From Dongia_B sp035539215 (lineage in GTDB: Bacteria > Pseudomonadota > Alphaproteobacteria > Dongiales > Dongiaceae), in assembly GCA_035539215.1 (NCBI GenBank), contig DATLIX010000080.1, positions 1 through 64,000 of the forward strand: a stretch of DNA of 64,000 nt, written 5' to 3'. Made by a program: the position numbers and the translations under genes. Shown here one piece after another: positions 41,555 to 49,567 of the stretch; the stretch's first letter is position 1; the number at the start of each line of letters is the position of its first letter. Below the pieces are notes generated by a model. The model made no database searches. It was not told where the DNA came from and saw only the letters and a list, made by a program, of their open reading frames with translations.

Positions 41555-42892
41555 ATGATTCGGCCTTATTTCCTGCTGCCCTTGAGCCTGCTAACGCTCG
41601 CCGCCTGTGCCGAGCCGGCGCAGACGAAGGCACCCGCAGGTACCGTTGCCGCCACCGCCGGCAGCCAGGCGAAGCCTGCCCCGACCACGGCGCAATTGGG
41701 CCAGCCGGTGGGTATCACCGATTTCCGGGATCTCAACCAGACGAACTGCCCGGCGACAGCCGACAGCTATCGCGACTGGGTCGCCGAATTCCAGTCCTAT
41801 GCCCTGCATCAGGGCAAAAGGCCGGACATGATCCAGGTCGCTTTTGCCGATGTGCGGGAAAATCCCTCGATCAGCGCCAGCGCCGGCAAGCAGCCGGAAT
41901 TCGTCACGCCCGTCTGGACTTATCTCAGCCGCGCCGCCTCGCCCGCCCGGATCGCCAAGGGCAAGCAGAAGTACAGCGAGAACGCCTCGACTCTTGCCGG
42001 CGTCTCGCGCGATTACGGCGTGCCGGACAGCGTCCTCATGGGCATCTGGGGGCTGGAGACCGATTTCGGCAGCAATTTCGGCGACGTGAACGTTTTCGAG
42101 GCCCTGTCCAATCTGGGCTACCGCGCCAATCGTGCCGGCTTTGCCTGCAAGGAGTTGCTGGCGGCCCTGGATATCGCCGATGCCGGCCGCATCAAGCCGG
42201 GGCAGATGATCGGTTCCTGGGCCGGCGCCATGGGGCACAGCCAGTTCCTGCCGTCAAACTATCTCAACGTGGCGGTGGACCGCGACGGCACCGGGGCCCC
42301 GGATCTCTGGACCTCGATGTCCGATGTCTTCGCCTCGACGGCCAATCTTCTGCGCCACGAGGGCTGGCAACCGGGCCTGCCCTGGGGTTTCGAGGTGAAG
42401 CTGCCGGCCAAGTTCCCCTATGGCGAGGCCGAGATCGATATCAAGCAGCCGATCAGCCACTGGGCTGCCCTCGGCGTCAAGCGCGTCGACGGCCGGCCCT
42501 TGCCGGCGCTGCCGGGCGATACCTCGATCCTGCTGCTGGCGGGGTATAAGGGCCCGGCCTTCCTCATCACGCCGAATTTCCGCGCCATCCTTGCCTATAA
42601 CAACTCGACCAGCTACGCGCTTTCGGTGGCCTATCTCGGCGACCAGATCACGGGCGGGCAGGGGGTGGTTGCTGCCTGGCCGGTCAATGAGCCCCAGCTC
42701 AACCTCAGCGAACGCACCGAGGTGCAGGTACTCCTCAGTCGTCATGGCTATGACGTGGGTGAGGCCGACGGCATTCTCGGCTTCAAGACCCGCAAGGCGG
42801 CCCGCGCCTTCCAGAAGGAGATCGGCTGGCCGCAGGACGGCTTCGTCACCAAGGCGCTGCTGGCGGAATTGCGCCGGCATACGACCAGTTGA
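41555..42892 (+). CDS. lytic murein transglycosylase, MltB type, with C-terminal peptidoglycan-binding domain
   Basis: 445 residues. Start at ATG 41555 gives a clean lipoprotein signal (LLPLSLLTLAAC, Cys18). The SLT_2/MltB domain follows, with catalytic Glu168 in GIWGLETDFGSNFG and AGAMGHSQFLPSNYLN. A PG_binding_1 domain (VQVLLSRHGYDVGEADGILGFKTRKAARAFQ) ends the protein. It cleaves the MurNAc-GlcNAc bond to 1,6-anhydro products at the outer-membrane face of the cell wall. The adjacent yajC-secDF operon follows in the same direction, 203 bp away. Confidence 0.92.
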   Translation: MIRPYFLLPLSLLTLAACAEPAQTKAPAGTVAATAGSQAKPAPTTAQLGQPVGITDFRDLNQTNCPATADSYRDWVAEFQSYALHQGKRPDMIQVAFADVRENPSISASAGKQPEFVTPVWTYLSRAASPARIAKGKQKYSENASTLAGVSRDYGVPDSVLMGIWGLETDFGSNFGDVNVFEALSNLGYRANRAGFACKELLAALDIADAGRIKPGQMIGSWAGAMGHSQFLPSNYLNVAVDRDGTGAPDLWTSMSDVFASTANLLRHEGWQPGLPWGFEVKLPAKFPYGEAEIDIKQPISHWAALGVKRVDGRPLPALPGDTSILLLAGYKGPAFLITPNFRAILAYNNSTSYALSVAYLGDQITGGQGVVAAWPVNEPQLNLSERTEVQVLLSRHGYDVGEADGILGFKTRKAARAFQKEIGWPQDGFVTKALLAELRRHTTS

Positions 42893-43095
42893 AGCTCCCG
42901 GGCGGGACGGCCTGGATTCGAGCATTCTTCAAGGAATCAAGCACTTGGCATTCGCCACTTGCGCCCCTATCTGTCTGGGGGACCAGCCATTGCTTTTCAG
43001 GCGGTGATCGGTATAGTCCGGCCGGCTTTGGCGCAAATTGCGGCAGACGGCCGATTCAGTTTGCAACCCCATAACCATAACCAAGGGGATAGATT

Positions 43096-43464
43096 ATGTT
43101 GATTTCTCAGGCTTGGGCCCAGGCCGCGGGTGCCGGGCAAGCACCGGATATCATGGGGTCGTTGACGGGCATTGCACCCTTCATCCTGATTTTCGGCATC
43201 ATGTATTTCTTGATGATCCGTCCGCAGCAGCGCCGCGCGAAGGAACATCGGGCCTTGGTCCAGCAGCTGAAGGCGGGCGACAAGGTCGTCACCAGCGGCG
43301 GCTTCCTCGGCACCGTCACCCAGGTGACCGACGACAACGAGGTGAAGGTCGAAATTGCCGATGGCGTGCGCGTTCGCATGCTGCGCCAGGCGATCACCGA
43401 AGTGATCACCAACAAGGTCGATGCCGGCAAGAAGTCCGACAAGGCCCCGGCGAACAAGAATTGA
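43096..43464 (+). CDS. yajC: preprotein translocase subunit YajC
   Basis: 122 residues. One membrane helix (IAPFILIFGIMYFLMIRPQQ) is followed by the diagnostic RPQQRRAKEH and a small cytoplasmic beta domain (GDKVVTSGGFLGTVTQV, VRVRMLRQAITEVI). It belongs to the SecDF-YajC accessory complex of the Sec translocon. Ribosome site AAGGGGAT. It is the first gene of the yajC-secD-secF operon, with 86 bp to secD. Confidence 0.95.
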   Translation: MLISQAWAQAAGAGQAPDIMGSLTGIAPFILIFGIMYFLMIRPQQRRAKEHRALVQQLKAGDKVVTSGGFLGTVTQVTDDNEVKVEIADGVRVRMLRQAITEVITNKVDAGKKSDKAPANKN

Positions 43465-43470
43465 GATCCC

Positions 43471-43489
43471 GCGGGGCGTCATGCCCCGC
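43471..43489 (+). other. hairpin between yajC and secD
   Basis: GCGGGGC-GTCAT-GCCCCGC perfect 7-bp stem starting 6 bp after the yajC stop codon, without a T-run. Possibly an mRNA-processing or attenuation element that sets the yajC:secD ratio. Confidence 0.4.
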
Positions 43490-43550
43490 CGGCTGATCCA
43501 AGGTTTGCCGACCCGACCCACCGCGACAGGAATGATAGGTTAAAGCGGGG

Positions 43551-45104
43551 ATGCTGCAGTTTTCGAAATGGAAGATCACGACGATCCTCGCCATCATCCT
43601 GGCGGGCATCATTTTCGCGGCCCCCAACCTGATCGATCGCGGCAAGCTCGACAGCCTGCCCGGCTGGGTGCCGAAGACGGTGGTCAGCCTCGGTCTCGAT
43701 CTGCAGGGCGGTTCGCATCTTCTCTATGAAGTCGATACCAAGGCTTTGCAGACGGAACGCCTGCAAAGCGTCGTCGATGATCTGCGGGCACAGCTGCGTG
43801 GCGCCAGTATCGGCTATACGAATCTCGGGGTGCAGAACCAGCAAGTGGTCCTGAAGCTGCTGGACCCGGGGCAGATCGAGGCAGCGCGACCGATCCTGCA
43901 GAAGGCCGCGGGCCAGCTGAGCCTATCGGTCGGCAATGACGGTTCGGTCACCATCCAGTTCACTGACGCCGGCGCGGAGCAGCTGAAGATCCAGGCGGTG
44001 GACCAATCCATCGAGGTCATCCGCAAGCGGGTCGACGAGACCGGCACCAAGGAGCCCACCATCATCCGTCAGGGCGACGATCGCATCGTGGTGCAGCTGC
44101 CGGGTGTCAAGGATCCCCAGCATCTGAAGGATATCATCGGTACAACGGCGAAGATGACCTTCCGTCTGGTTGATGAAGCCGCTGCCGTCAGCGGCCAGGT
44201 GCCGCCGACCAGCGAATGGGTGCCAGGCGCGGCCGGCAGCCGCGAAGAGAAGCTGCCGTTGCAGAAACGCGTCATGGTTTCCGGCGAAAACCTCACCAAT
44301 GCCCAGCAGACCTTCCAGGATGGTCAGGCGGTGGTTTCCTTCAGCTTCGATACGATCGGCGGCAAGCGTTTCGGCGATGCCACCTCGCAGAATGTCGGCA
44401 AGCGCTTCGCCATCGTGCTCGACGGCAAGATCATCTCCGCTCCGGTGATCCGCAGCGCCATCATGGGCGGCAGTGGCATCATCAGCGGCAATTTCACGTC
44501 GCAGAGCGCGCAGGATCTTGCCGTGCTGCTGCGGGCCGGTGCCCTGCCGGCGCCGCTGACGGTTCTCGAAGAACGCACGGTTGGCGCCGATCTCGGGGCT
44601 GACTCGATCGCGGCCGGCAAGCTCGCCTGCATTCTCGCCGTCGTGCTGATCGTCATCGCCATGGTCGTGCTCTATGGCCTGTTCGGCATCTTCGCCAATA
44701 TCGCCCTGGTGCTGAACGCGGTCCTGCTGATCGCCATCCTCTCGGTGCTTGGCGCCACGCTGACCTTCCCCGGCATCGCCGGCCTGGTCCTGACCCTCGG
44801 CATGGCCGTCGACGCCAACGTCCTCATCCTGGAACGTGTGCGCGAAGAAATGCGCAACGGCCGCTCGCCGGTGACGGCGATGGAAACCGGCTATCGCGAG
44901 GCCCAGGGTACGATTTTCGACGCCAATATCACCCATCTGATCGCCACCGCCTTCCTGTTCGAGTTCGGCTCGGGTCCGATCAAGGGCTTTGCCATCACGC
45001 TGATCATCGGCATCGTCACCTCCATTTTCACCTCGATCTGGGTCACGCGGTTAATGACCTCGATCTGGCTGCGCCGCGCGCGGCCCAAGGCTCTGCCGCT
45101 TTAA
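43551..45104 (+). CDS. secD: protein translocase subunit SecD
   Basis: 517 residues with the SecD layout: N-terminal helix (TTILAIILAGIIFAAPN), the periplasmic P1 domain opening with GLDLQGGSHLLYEVD, then GGKRFGDATSQNVGKRFAIVLDG, and five further helices with the conserved GMAVDANVLILERVREE and GTIFDANITHLIATAFLF. It uses the proton gradient to pull exported proteins through SecYEG. It is followed 13 bp later by secF. Confidence 0.96.
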   Translation: MLQFSKWKITTILAIILAGIIFAAPNLIDRGKLDSLPGWVPKTVVSLGLDLQGGSHLLYEVDTKALQTERLQSVVDDLRAQLRGASIGYTNLGVQNQQVVLKLLDPGQIEAARPILQKAAGQLSLSVGNDGSVTIQFTDAGAEQLKIQAVDQSIEVIRKRVDETGTKEPTIIRQGDDRIVVQLPGVKDPQHLKDIIGTTAKMTFRLVDEAAAVSGQVPPTSEWVPGAAGSREEKLPLQKRVMVSGENLTNAQQTFQDGQAVVSFSFDTIGGKRFGDATSQNVGKRFAIVLDGKIISAPVIRSAIMGGSGIISGNFTSQSAQDLAVLLRAGALPAPLTVLEERTVGADLGADSIAAGKLACILAVVLIVIAMVVLYGLFGIFANIALVLNAVLLIAILSVLGATLTFPGIAGLVLTLGMAVDANVLILERVREEMRNGRSPVTAMETGYREAQGTIFDANITHLIATAFLFEFGSGPIKGFAITLIIGIVTSIFTSIWVTRLMTSIWLRRARPKALPL

Positions 45105-45117
45105 GAGGTCCGGATAA

Positions 45118-46065
45118 ATGTTCAAGCCGCTTCACATCGTTCCGGCCGGTACGCGCATCGATTTCATGCGCTATCACAAGCTGACTTTCACCATCTCCGT
45201 CTTCATGGTGCTGGCTTCGATCGCTTTGTTCCTCACCCGCGGCCTTAATTACGGAATCGATTTCGCCGGCGGCATCCTGCTTGAGGTGCGTAGCCAGCAG
45301 ACGGTGGACCTCAGCGAATTGCGCCATAAGCTCGATGGGCTTGGTCTCGGCGAAATCTCGCTGCAGCAATTCGGCGATGCTAATGATGTCCTCGTCCGTG
45401 TGCCGATGAAGGATGTTGCCGACGAGAAGGCGCAGCAGACGGCCGTCCAGAAGATCAAGGACACGCTGGGCAGCAATTGGGAATACCGCCGCACCGAAAC
45501 CGTCGGCCCGAAATTCGGCGATGAGCTGAAATCCGGCACGGCCTGGGCCTTCGTTCTCGCCATGCTGGGCATCATGGCCTATGTCTGGTTCCGCTATGAA
45601 TGGCAGTTCGGCATCAACGCCTTGCTGGCCTTGTTTCATGACGTCATCACCACGATCGGCCTCTTCGCGCTGACGCAGATCGAGTTCAACCTCACCACCG
45701 TCGCGGCGGTGCTGACCATTGCCGGCTATTCGGTCAACGATACGGTCGTCATCTATGACCGCATCCGCTACGACCTGAAGCGCTACAAGAAGATGCCGTT
45801 GAGCGACCTCATCAATCTGTCGCTGAACACCACCTTGAGCCGGACCACCGTCACCAGCGGCCTGACCCTGCTGTCGGTGCTCGCGCTCTATATCTTCGGC
45901 GGCGAGGTGTTGCACGGTTTCTCGGTCGCCCTGATCTGGGGCATCGTCATCGGCACCTATTCGACCATCTGCGTCGCGACACCGCTGCTGCTTTACATGC
46001 ACTTGCACCGTATCGGCCGCAAGGAAGAGGCAGCGGAAGGCAAGACGGTCGAGCAGGGACGCTGA
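45118..46065 (+). CDS. secF: protein translocase subunit SecF
   Basis: 315 residues, separate from SecD. N-terminal helix, GLNYGIDFAGGILLEV, a short periplasmic domain and five C-terminal helices with AGYSVNDTVVIYDRIRYDL and LNTTLSRTTVTSGLTLL. Partner of SecD in proton-driven protein export. The basic C-terminal tail is short, as is usual in alphaproteobacteria. Confidence 0.96.
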   Translation: MFKPLHIVPAGTRIDFMRYHKLTFTISVFMVLASIALFLTRGLNYGIDFAGGILLEVRSQQTVDLSELRHKLDGLGLGEISLQQFGDANDVLVRVPMKDVADEKAQQTAVQKIKDTLGSNWEYRRTETVGPKFGDELKSGTAWAFVLAMLGIMAYVWFRYEWQFGINALLALFHDVITTIGLFALTQIEFNLTTVAAVLTIAGYSVNDTVVIYDRIRYDLKRYKKMPLSDLINLSLNTTLSRTTVTSGLTLLSVLALYIFGGEVLHGFSVALIWGIVIGTYSTICVATPLLLYMHLHRIGRKEEAAEGKTVEQGR

Positions 46066-46119
46066 CCAAATTGGCCCCCGAACCGGGGCAGGCTGCGGGG
46101 AACATCATCGATACCGAAA

Positions 46120-46143
46120 ACGGCGCGGATCCTTCCGCGCCGT
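46120..46143 (+). other. hairpin between secF and the Mth938 gene
   Basis: Perfect 9-bp stem ACGGCGCGG (46120-46128) / CCGCGCCGT (46135-46143) with loop ATCCTT and no T-run. It may act as a weak or factor-dependent terminator between secF and the next gene. Confidence 0.4.
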
Positions 46144-46200
46144 CCGGCATTCCACTCTCTGTCTGAAAGACCCTTCCTCGACCCAATTGGGGAGACCCGC

Positions 46201-46584
46201 ATGGATGTGACCCCTCTCATTCCCGAAGGCCGCCAACTGGTCGAAGCCTATGGCGACGGCGGCTTCAAGGTGTCCGGCACGGCCTATCGGGGTGCCGTCA
46301 TCGTGTTTCCCAGCCGCACCCTGGCCTGGGGCGTCGGCGCCTTCGCCGATCTGACGCTGGAGCAGTTTGCGCCTATCCTCGCCGCCGGCGAGGCGGGTGA
46401 GGCCAGCCTCATGCTGCTCGGCTGCGGTCCGCGCATGCTGATGCTGCCGCCACCATTGCGGCAGGGATTGCGCGCCGTCGGCATCGTTTCCGAGGTCATG
46501 GATACCGGTGCGGCCTGCCGTACTTATAACGTTCTATTGGCCGAAGGCCGCCGCGTCTGTGCCGCCATGCTGGCGGTCGACTGA
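46201..46584 (+). CDS. Mth938-like domain protein (NDUFAF3-family)
   Basis: 127-residue single-domain protein of the Mth938/DUF498 family. A beta-rich start (GDGGFKVSGTAYRGAVIVFPS) is followed by LMLLGCGPRMLMLPPPLRQGLRAVGIVSEVMDTGAACRTYNVLLAEGRRV. The human member NDUFAF3 is an assembly factor for respiratory complex I. The gene directly follows secF, in the same direction. A phytoene-synthase-like protein resembling NDUFAF6 is encoded 3 kb further on. The biochemical role in bacteria is not established. Confidence 0.9.
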   Translation: MDVTPLIPEGRQLVEAYGDGGFKVSGTAYRGAVIVFPSRTLAWGVGAFADLTLEQFAPILAAGEAGEASLMLLGCGPRMLMLPPPLRQGLRAVGIVSEVMDTGAACRTYNVLLAEGRRVCAAMLAVD

Positions 46585-46645
46585 GCGCCAATCCGGTCGT
46601 CCCGCGAATACCGGTGCCATTGAACCGTTGCCCTATCGTGCCGCT

Positions 46646-47242
46646 CTAGCGGTTCAGCAGGCACCAGACGGCCAAGAGCGGCTGGTCGCTGGATTTCATC
46701 GCATGAACGATATTCGGCGTGTTGTAGACCACGCCGCCACGGCCGGGCTCGTGCCAGGGACGCTGTTCTTGCCGCCAAGCTCCCGGTGTCATGACGAAGT
46801 AGATCTCGGCCGGCGGATGATGGTGATCGACGTATTGGACACCCGGCGCCATCAGGCTGGCGCCGACCAGAACATCGCTTCGCAGCTCCAGGCCCGATGT
46901 GCCGAGGATGATCGCATTGGCATGGCCGTCCCTGAATCGTTGACCGCCATCTTCGGCATTCTTGCGGCGATGCCAGGCGAGACGCGGCTCCAGCCGCTCG
47001 AAAGCATCGGCAACCGCAGCGACATCATCCGGGCCATGCCTGCCGATATCCACCGCATCGCGGAGATATTGATGCGCCGGCAGGGTTTCGCCATCGGCGC
47101 CGAAACCTGGCGCGCCGGGCGCTTTCAGCGCGTCAAAGATATCGCGCGCCACCCGCCATTCGCTCGTGCCGCTGGCGAGCCGGGGGAAGAGGGCGCTTTC
47201 GAGCGCGGCGATGAAGTGCTGAAGCTGTCCGTCTCGTCGCAC
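46646..47242 (-). CDS. cupin protein of the DMSP-lyase (DddQ/DddL-like) family
   Basis: 198 residues, close to DddQ (about 200). The C-terminal cupin carries the metal motif DHHHPPAEIYFV (His140-142, Glu146, Tyr148), a distal His180 (NIVHAMKS), and the family's closing PLLAVWCLL. These match the His/His/Glu/His metal ligands and the catalytic Tyr neighbourhood of dimethylsulfoniopropionate lyases, which split DMSP to dimethylsulfide and acrylate. No acrylate-handling genes are next to it, so another substrate is possible. It lies on the reverse strand, its end 62 bp from the Mth938 gene end. Confidence 0.75.
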   Translation of the reverse strand: MRRDGQLQHFIAALESALFPRLASGTSEWRVARDIFDALKAPGAPGFGADGETLPAHQYLRDAVDIGRHGPDDVAAVADAFERLEPRLAWHRRKNAEDGGQRFRDGHANAIILGTSGLELRSDVLVGASLMAPGVQYVDHHHPPAEIYFVMTPGAWRQEQRPWHEPGRGGVVYNTPNIVHAMKSSDQPLLAVWCLLNR

Positions 47243-47587
47243 CGAAACGTCTCCATATGCCGTTTAACGTCCTAGTCTAGGTCAAAAACGGGCAGGCCGG
47301 TTGGCCGAAATCGACATGAAGACGCCTCCGTCTCGTCATGCCGGCTAGCCGAACCGTCGATCCGCTGCCCGGCGATCGCAATGAAGCCTCGGCAGCCGGA
47401 AATCAGTGGCTGGCTGCAATGGTCTGTGATGGCTGTCATGGGATGATTGCGGGCTATCCCGCTAGATTGTGCCGGCGGCCGACTCAGGAAGGCCGCTTCC
47501 GCCGACCATCCACGAAGGCGGGAACGACGCAGCCGGCGTGAGGTCCCGCACGCCGGCTGTTTCCACAGCGCGGCACCCTGAAATGCA

Positions 47588-47651
47588 CAGGCGCCAGAGT
47601 TGAACGGGCGCCAGAGCTGAACGGGCGTCAGAACTGAACGGGCGTCAGAAC
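47588..47651. repeat. 17-bp tandem repeat, three full copies plus a partial one
   Basis: Unit TGAACGGGCGTCAGAAC: copies at 47601-47617 (variant GCCAGAGC), 47618-47634 and 47635-47651, the last two identical, preceded by a partial copy at 47588-47600. It is head to tail without spacers, so it is not a CRISPR array. Confidence 0.75.
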
Positions 47652-47658
47652 TGAAACA

Positions 47659-47682
47659 GCCGGCATGACGCTGCATGCCGGC
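47659..47682 (-). terminator. hairpin downstream of the superoxide dismutase gene
   Basis: GCCGGCATG-ACGCTG-CATGCCGGC, perfect 9-bp stem, about 50 bp past the sod stop. On the reverse strand it is followed by a TGTTTC stretch, a weak T-run. Confidence 0.4.
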
Positions 47683-47733
47683 CGTCCAGACATCTTCCGG
47701 CATCGTCAGGGACGATCCCGGGCGCGGGCGTGA

Positions 47734-48315
47734 TCAGGCGAAGTTCTTCGCCAGGAAGTCCCAGTTCACCAGATTCCAGAAGGCGCCGACATAGTCCGGG
47801 CGCTTGTTCCGGTAATCGATGTAATAGGCATGTTCCCAGACGTCGCAGGTCAGCAGCGGCTTGTCCGCCGTGGTCAGCGGCGTGCCGGCATTGCTGGTGC
47901 TGGCAAAATCCAGCGAACCGTCCGACTTCTTCACCAGCCAGCCCCAGCCGGAGCCGAAGGTGCCGACGGCGACCTTGGTGAACTCGGCCTTGAAGGTATC
48001 GAAGCTGCCCCATTTCTTGCTGATGGCATCGGCCAGGGCGCCCTTCGGCGCACCGCCGCCATTGGGCGACAGGCAGTGCCAATAGAAGGTGTGATTCCAC
48101 ACCTGGGCGGCGTTGTTGAAGATGCCGCCCGAAGACTTCTTGATGATGTCTTCCAGCGAAGCATTCTCGAACTCGGTGCCCTTGATCAGGTTGTTGAGGT
48201 TGGTGACATAGGTCTGATGATGCTTGCCGTAATGATATTCCAAGGTCTCCTTGGAGATATGCGGCTGCAGCGCATCCAATGCGTAAGGAAGCTCGGGGAG
48301 TGTGTGGGTCGTCAT
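47734..48315 (-). CDS. sodB: superoxide dismutase (Fe/Mn family)
   Basis: 193 residues from ATG 48315 behind AAAGG. Family hallmarks: LPYALDALQPHISKETLEYHYGKHHQTYV (metal His in HISKETLEYHYGKHH), NHTFYWHCLSPNGGG (second His), and the C-terminal DVWEHAYYIDYRNKRPDYV with the last Asp and His ligands. The FWNLVNWDF ending and the N-terminal TLPELPYA match the iron-type cytoplasmic enzyme. It dismutates superoxide to peroxide and oxygen. Metal preference is inferred from family resemblance only. Confidence 0.93.
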   Translation of the reverse strand: MTTHTLPELPYALDALQPHISKETLEYHYGKHHQTYVTNLNNLIKGTEFENASLEDIIKKSSGGIFNNAAQVWNHTFYWHCLSPNGGGAPKGALADAISKKWGSFDTFKAEFTKVAVGTFGSGWGWLVKKSDGSLDFASTSNAGTPLTTADKPLLTCDVWEHAYYIDYRNKRPDYVGAFWNLVNWDFLAKNFA

Positions 48316-48788
48316 GTCATACCTTTCTTTGTTCTGAGGTAATGATCGATTTCTCCGTGACGGCATCATCTCTAGCGGCATCGCCGGCCGGTTTCATCCC
48401 TAAATTCTAGTCAGCTATTCACGACCGGCAGTCCCCTGCCGCCGGCCGGCTCAATCGCGCCCTTCGCGTCGTTCTGACGCAGGCAAAATGACAGAACGGC
48501 GTCAGCGATCGACGGGCCGAAGGCGGGGCAGATCGACGGCAACCGCAGCGATACCGTGGCCGTCGACTGATGGGGGATAAGGGGCATCCCGGCCCGTCTG
48601 GGCCTCTGGCAAGAACAACATGCGGCGGCAAAGGGTTCCGCCGGCGCTTTGCCCATTCATTCCTGTCAAGTCGCCGGTCACAAAAACGGGAGCCGGCAAG
48701 GACCGGCTCCCGTTTCGTTCGGTTCCAAATTTCGGTTCGCGTCGACCGGTCGGGCCGGCGCGCAACCAGGCACGGCGGGGAATCCCGC
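48316..48788. other. 473-bp intergenic region
   Basis: Upstream of sodB and downstream of the reverse-strand membrane-protein gene. It contains that gene's terminator (48682-48715). The rest holds no supportable gene; the sodB promoter should be near 48330-48420. Confidence 0.5.
48682..48715 (-). terminator. intrinsic terminator of the urate-oxidase-N-like gene
   Basis: Perfect 13-bp arms (AAACGGGAGCCGG at 48684-48696, CCGGCTCCCGTTT at 48703-48715) with a 6-nt loop. Read on the reverse strand the stem runs into TTTTTG, about 75 bp beyond the stop codon. Confidence 0.8.
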
Positions 48789-49364
48789 CTATGCCAGCTT
48801 CTGCAGCACCATGCAGTAGAGCATGGGGATCGACAGCAGGGTGTTGGTGCGCGAGGTCAGCATGGCGATGCGGGCGGCCTTCTTCTTGGCATCGGCGTCC
48901 GCCTCGACGATACCGAGGGCTATCTTCTGCTTCGGCCAGATGATGAACCAGACGTTGAAGGCCATGATGAGGGCGAGCCACATGCCGATACCGATGGTGA
49001 TGGCGCCGGTCTGGAAGCTCAGGGCCTGGCCCAGATAGCCGTTGAGATGCGCCGTGGTGAGCCCGAACAGCACCGTGGTCGCGGCCGCCATGCGGAAATA
49101 GAACAAGGCGGTCGGTGCGATCACCTTGCCGATGGCGGGTTTCTGCTCATCCGGAATTTTCGGCATCGAGGGAATCTGCACCAGATTGAAGTAATAGAGC
49201 AGGCCGATCCAAAGCACGCCCGACACAACGTGGATCCAGCGCATGATCGCGGCCCAATAGCCGAGAGTGGCGAGTTGATCGCCATGACGCAGCACGGCGA
49301 TGACGATGGCGACCACCAGCCCGACGGCGAAAGTGGCGCGTGGATTTTCCAGAATCTTGCTCAT
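48789..49364 (-). CDS. urate-oxidase-N (PuuD N-terminal-type) membrane protein
   Basis: 191 residues with four to five hydrophobic helices, matching the membrane domain of PuuD-type urate hydroxylases (MRWIHVVSGVLWIGLLYYFNLVQIPSMPKI; LIMAFNVWFIIWPKQK). Full PuuD proteins carry an added C-terminal cytochrome c domain and are about twice as long; that domain is missing here, and no purine genes are adjacent. The conserved His residues in the helices could bind haem. The short form is probably a stand-alone family member, not a truncation, since a good terminator follows. Confidence 0.8.
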   Translation of the reverse strand: MSKILENPRATFAVGLVVAIVIAVLRHGDQLATLGYWAAIMRWIHVVSGVLWIGLLYYFNLVQIPSMPKIPDEQKPAIGKVIAPTALFYFRMAAATTVLFGLTTAHLNGYLGQALSFQTGAITIGIGMWLALIMAFNVWFIIWPKQKIALGIVEADADAKKKAARIAMLTSRTNTLLSIPMLYCMVLQKLA

Positions 49365-49567
49365 TTCTCCCCCTTCACATGTTAGTCAGGAACCCTGAGA
49401 TGGAATCAGGTGCCGACCGTGACAGTGTTCGACCAAAGCCGACGGATAGCGATCCAGCCAATCAGGGCCTGCGCGCCTTGCGGGCGCGACGTGACAGATA
49501 TTCTACCCCGACACGGAGTCGTCACAAACCCAAAGGTTAAATCCCTGCCTTCCGGGGGGGATTGAGC

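Larger units (their letters stand above)
47243..47733. other. 491-bp intergenic region
   Basis: Between the cupin and superoxide dismutase genes. It holds a 17-bp tandem repeat (47588-47651) and a hairpin (47659-47682). Short open frames in it have no supporting features. Confidence 0.5.

Noticed and set aside
43471..46143. Hairpins in the secDF operon as strong terminators
   Set aside because: Both lack a T-run; listed only as hairpins with uncertain role.
47338..47541. Forward frame with a CDGCH haem-like motif in the gap before sodB
   Set aside because: Only a 67-codon frame with no ribosome site, no signal peptide and no other cytochrome features; the CxxCH match is likely chance.
47588..47651. 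Possible CRISPR array
   Set aside because: The 17-bp units abut without spacers and there are no cas genes.
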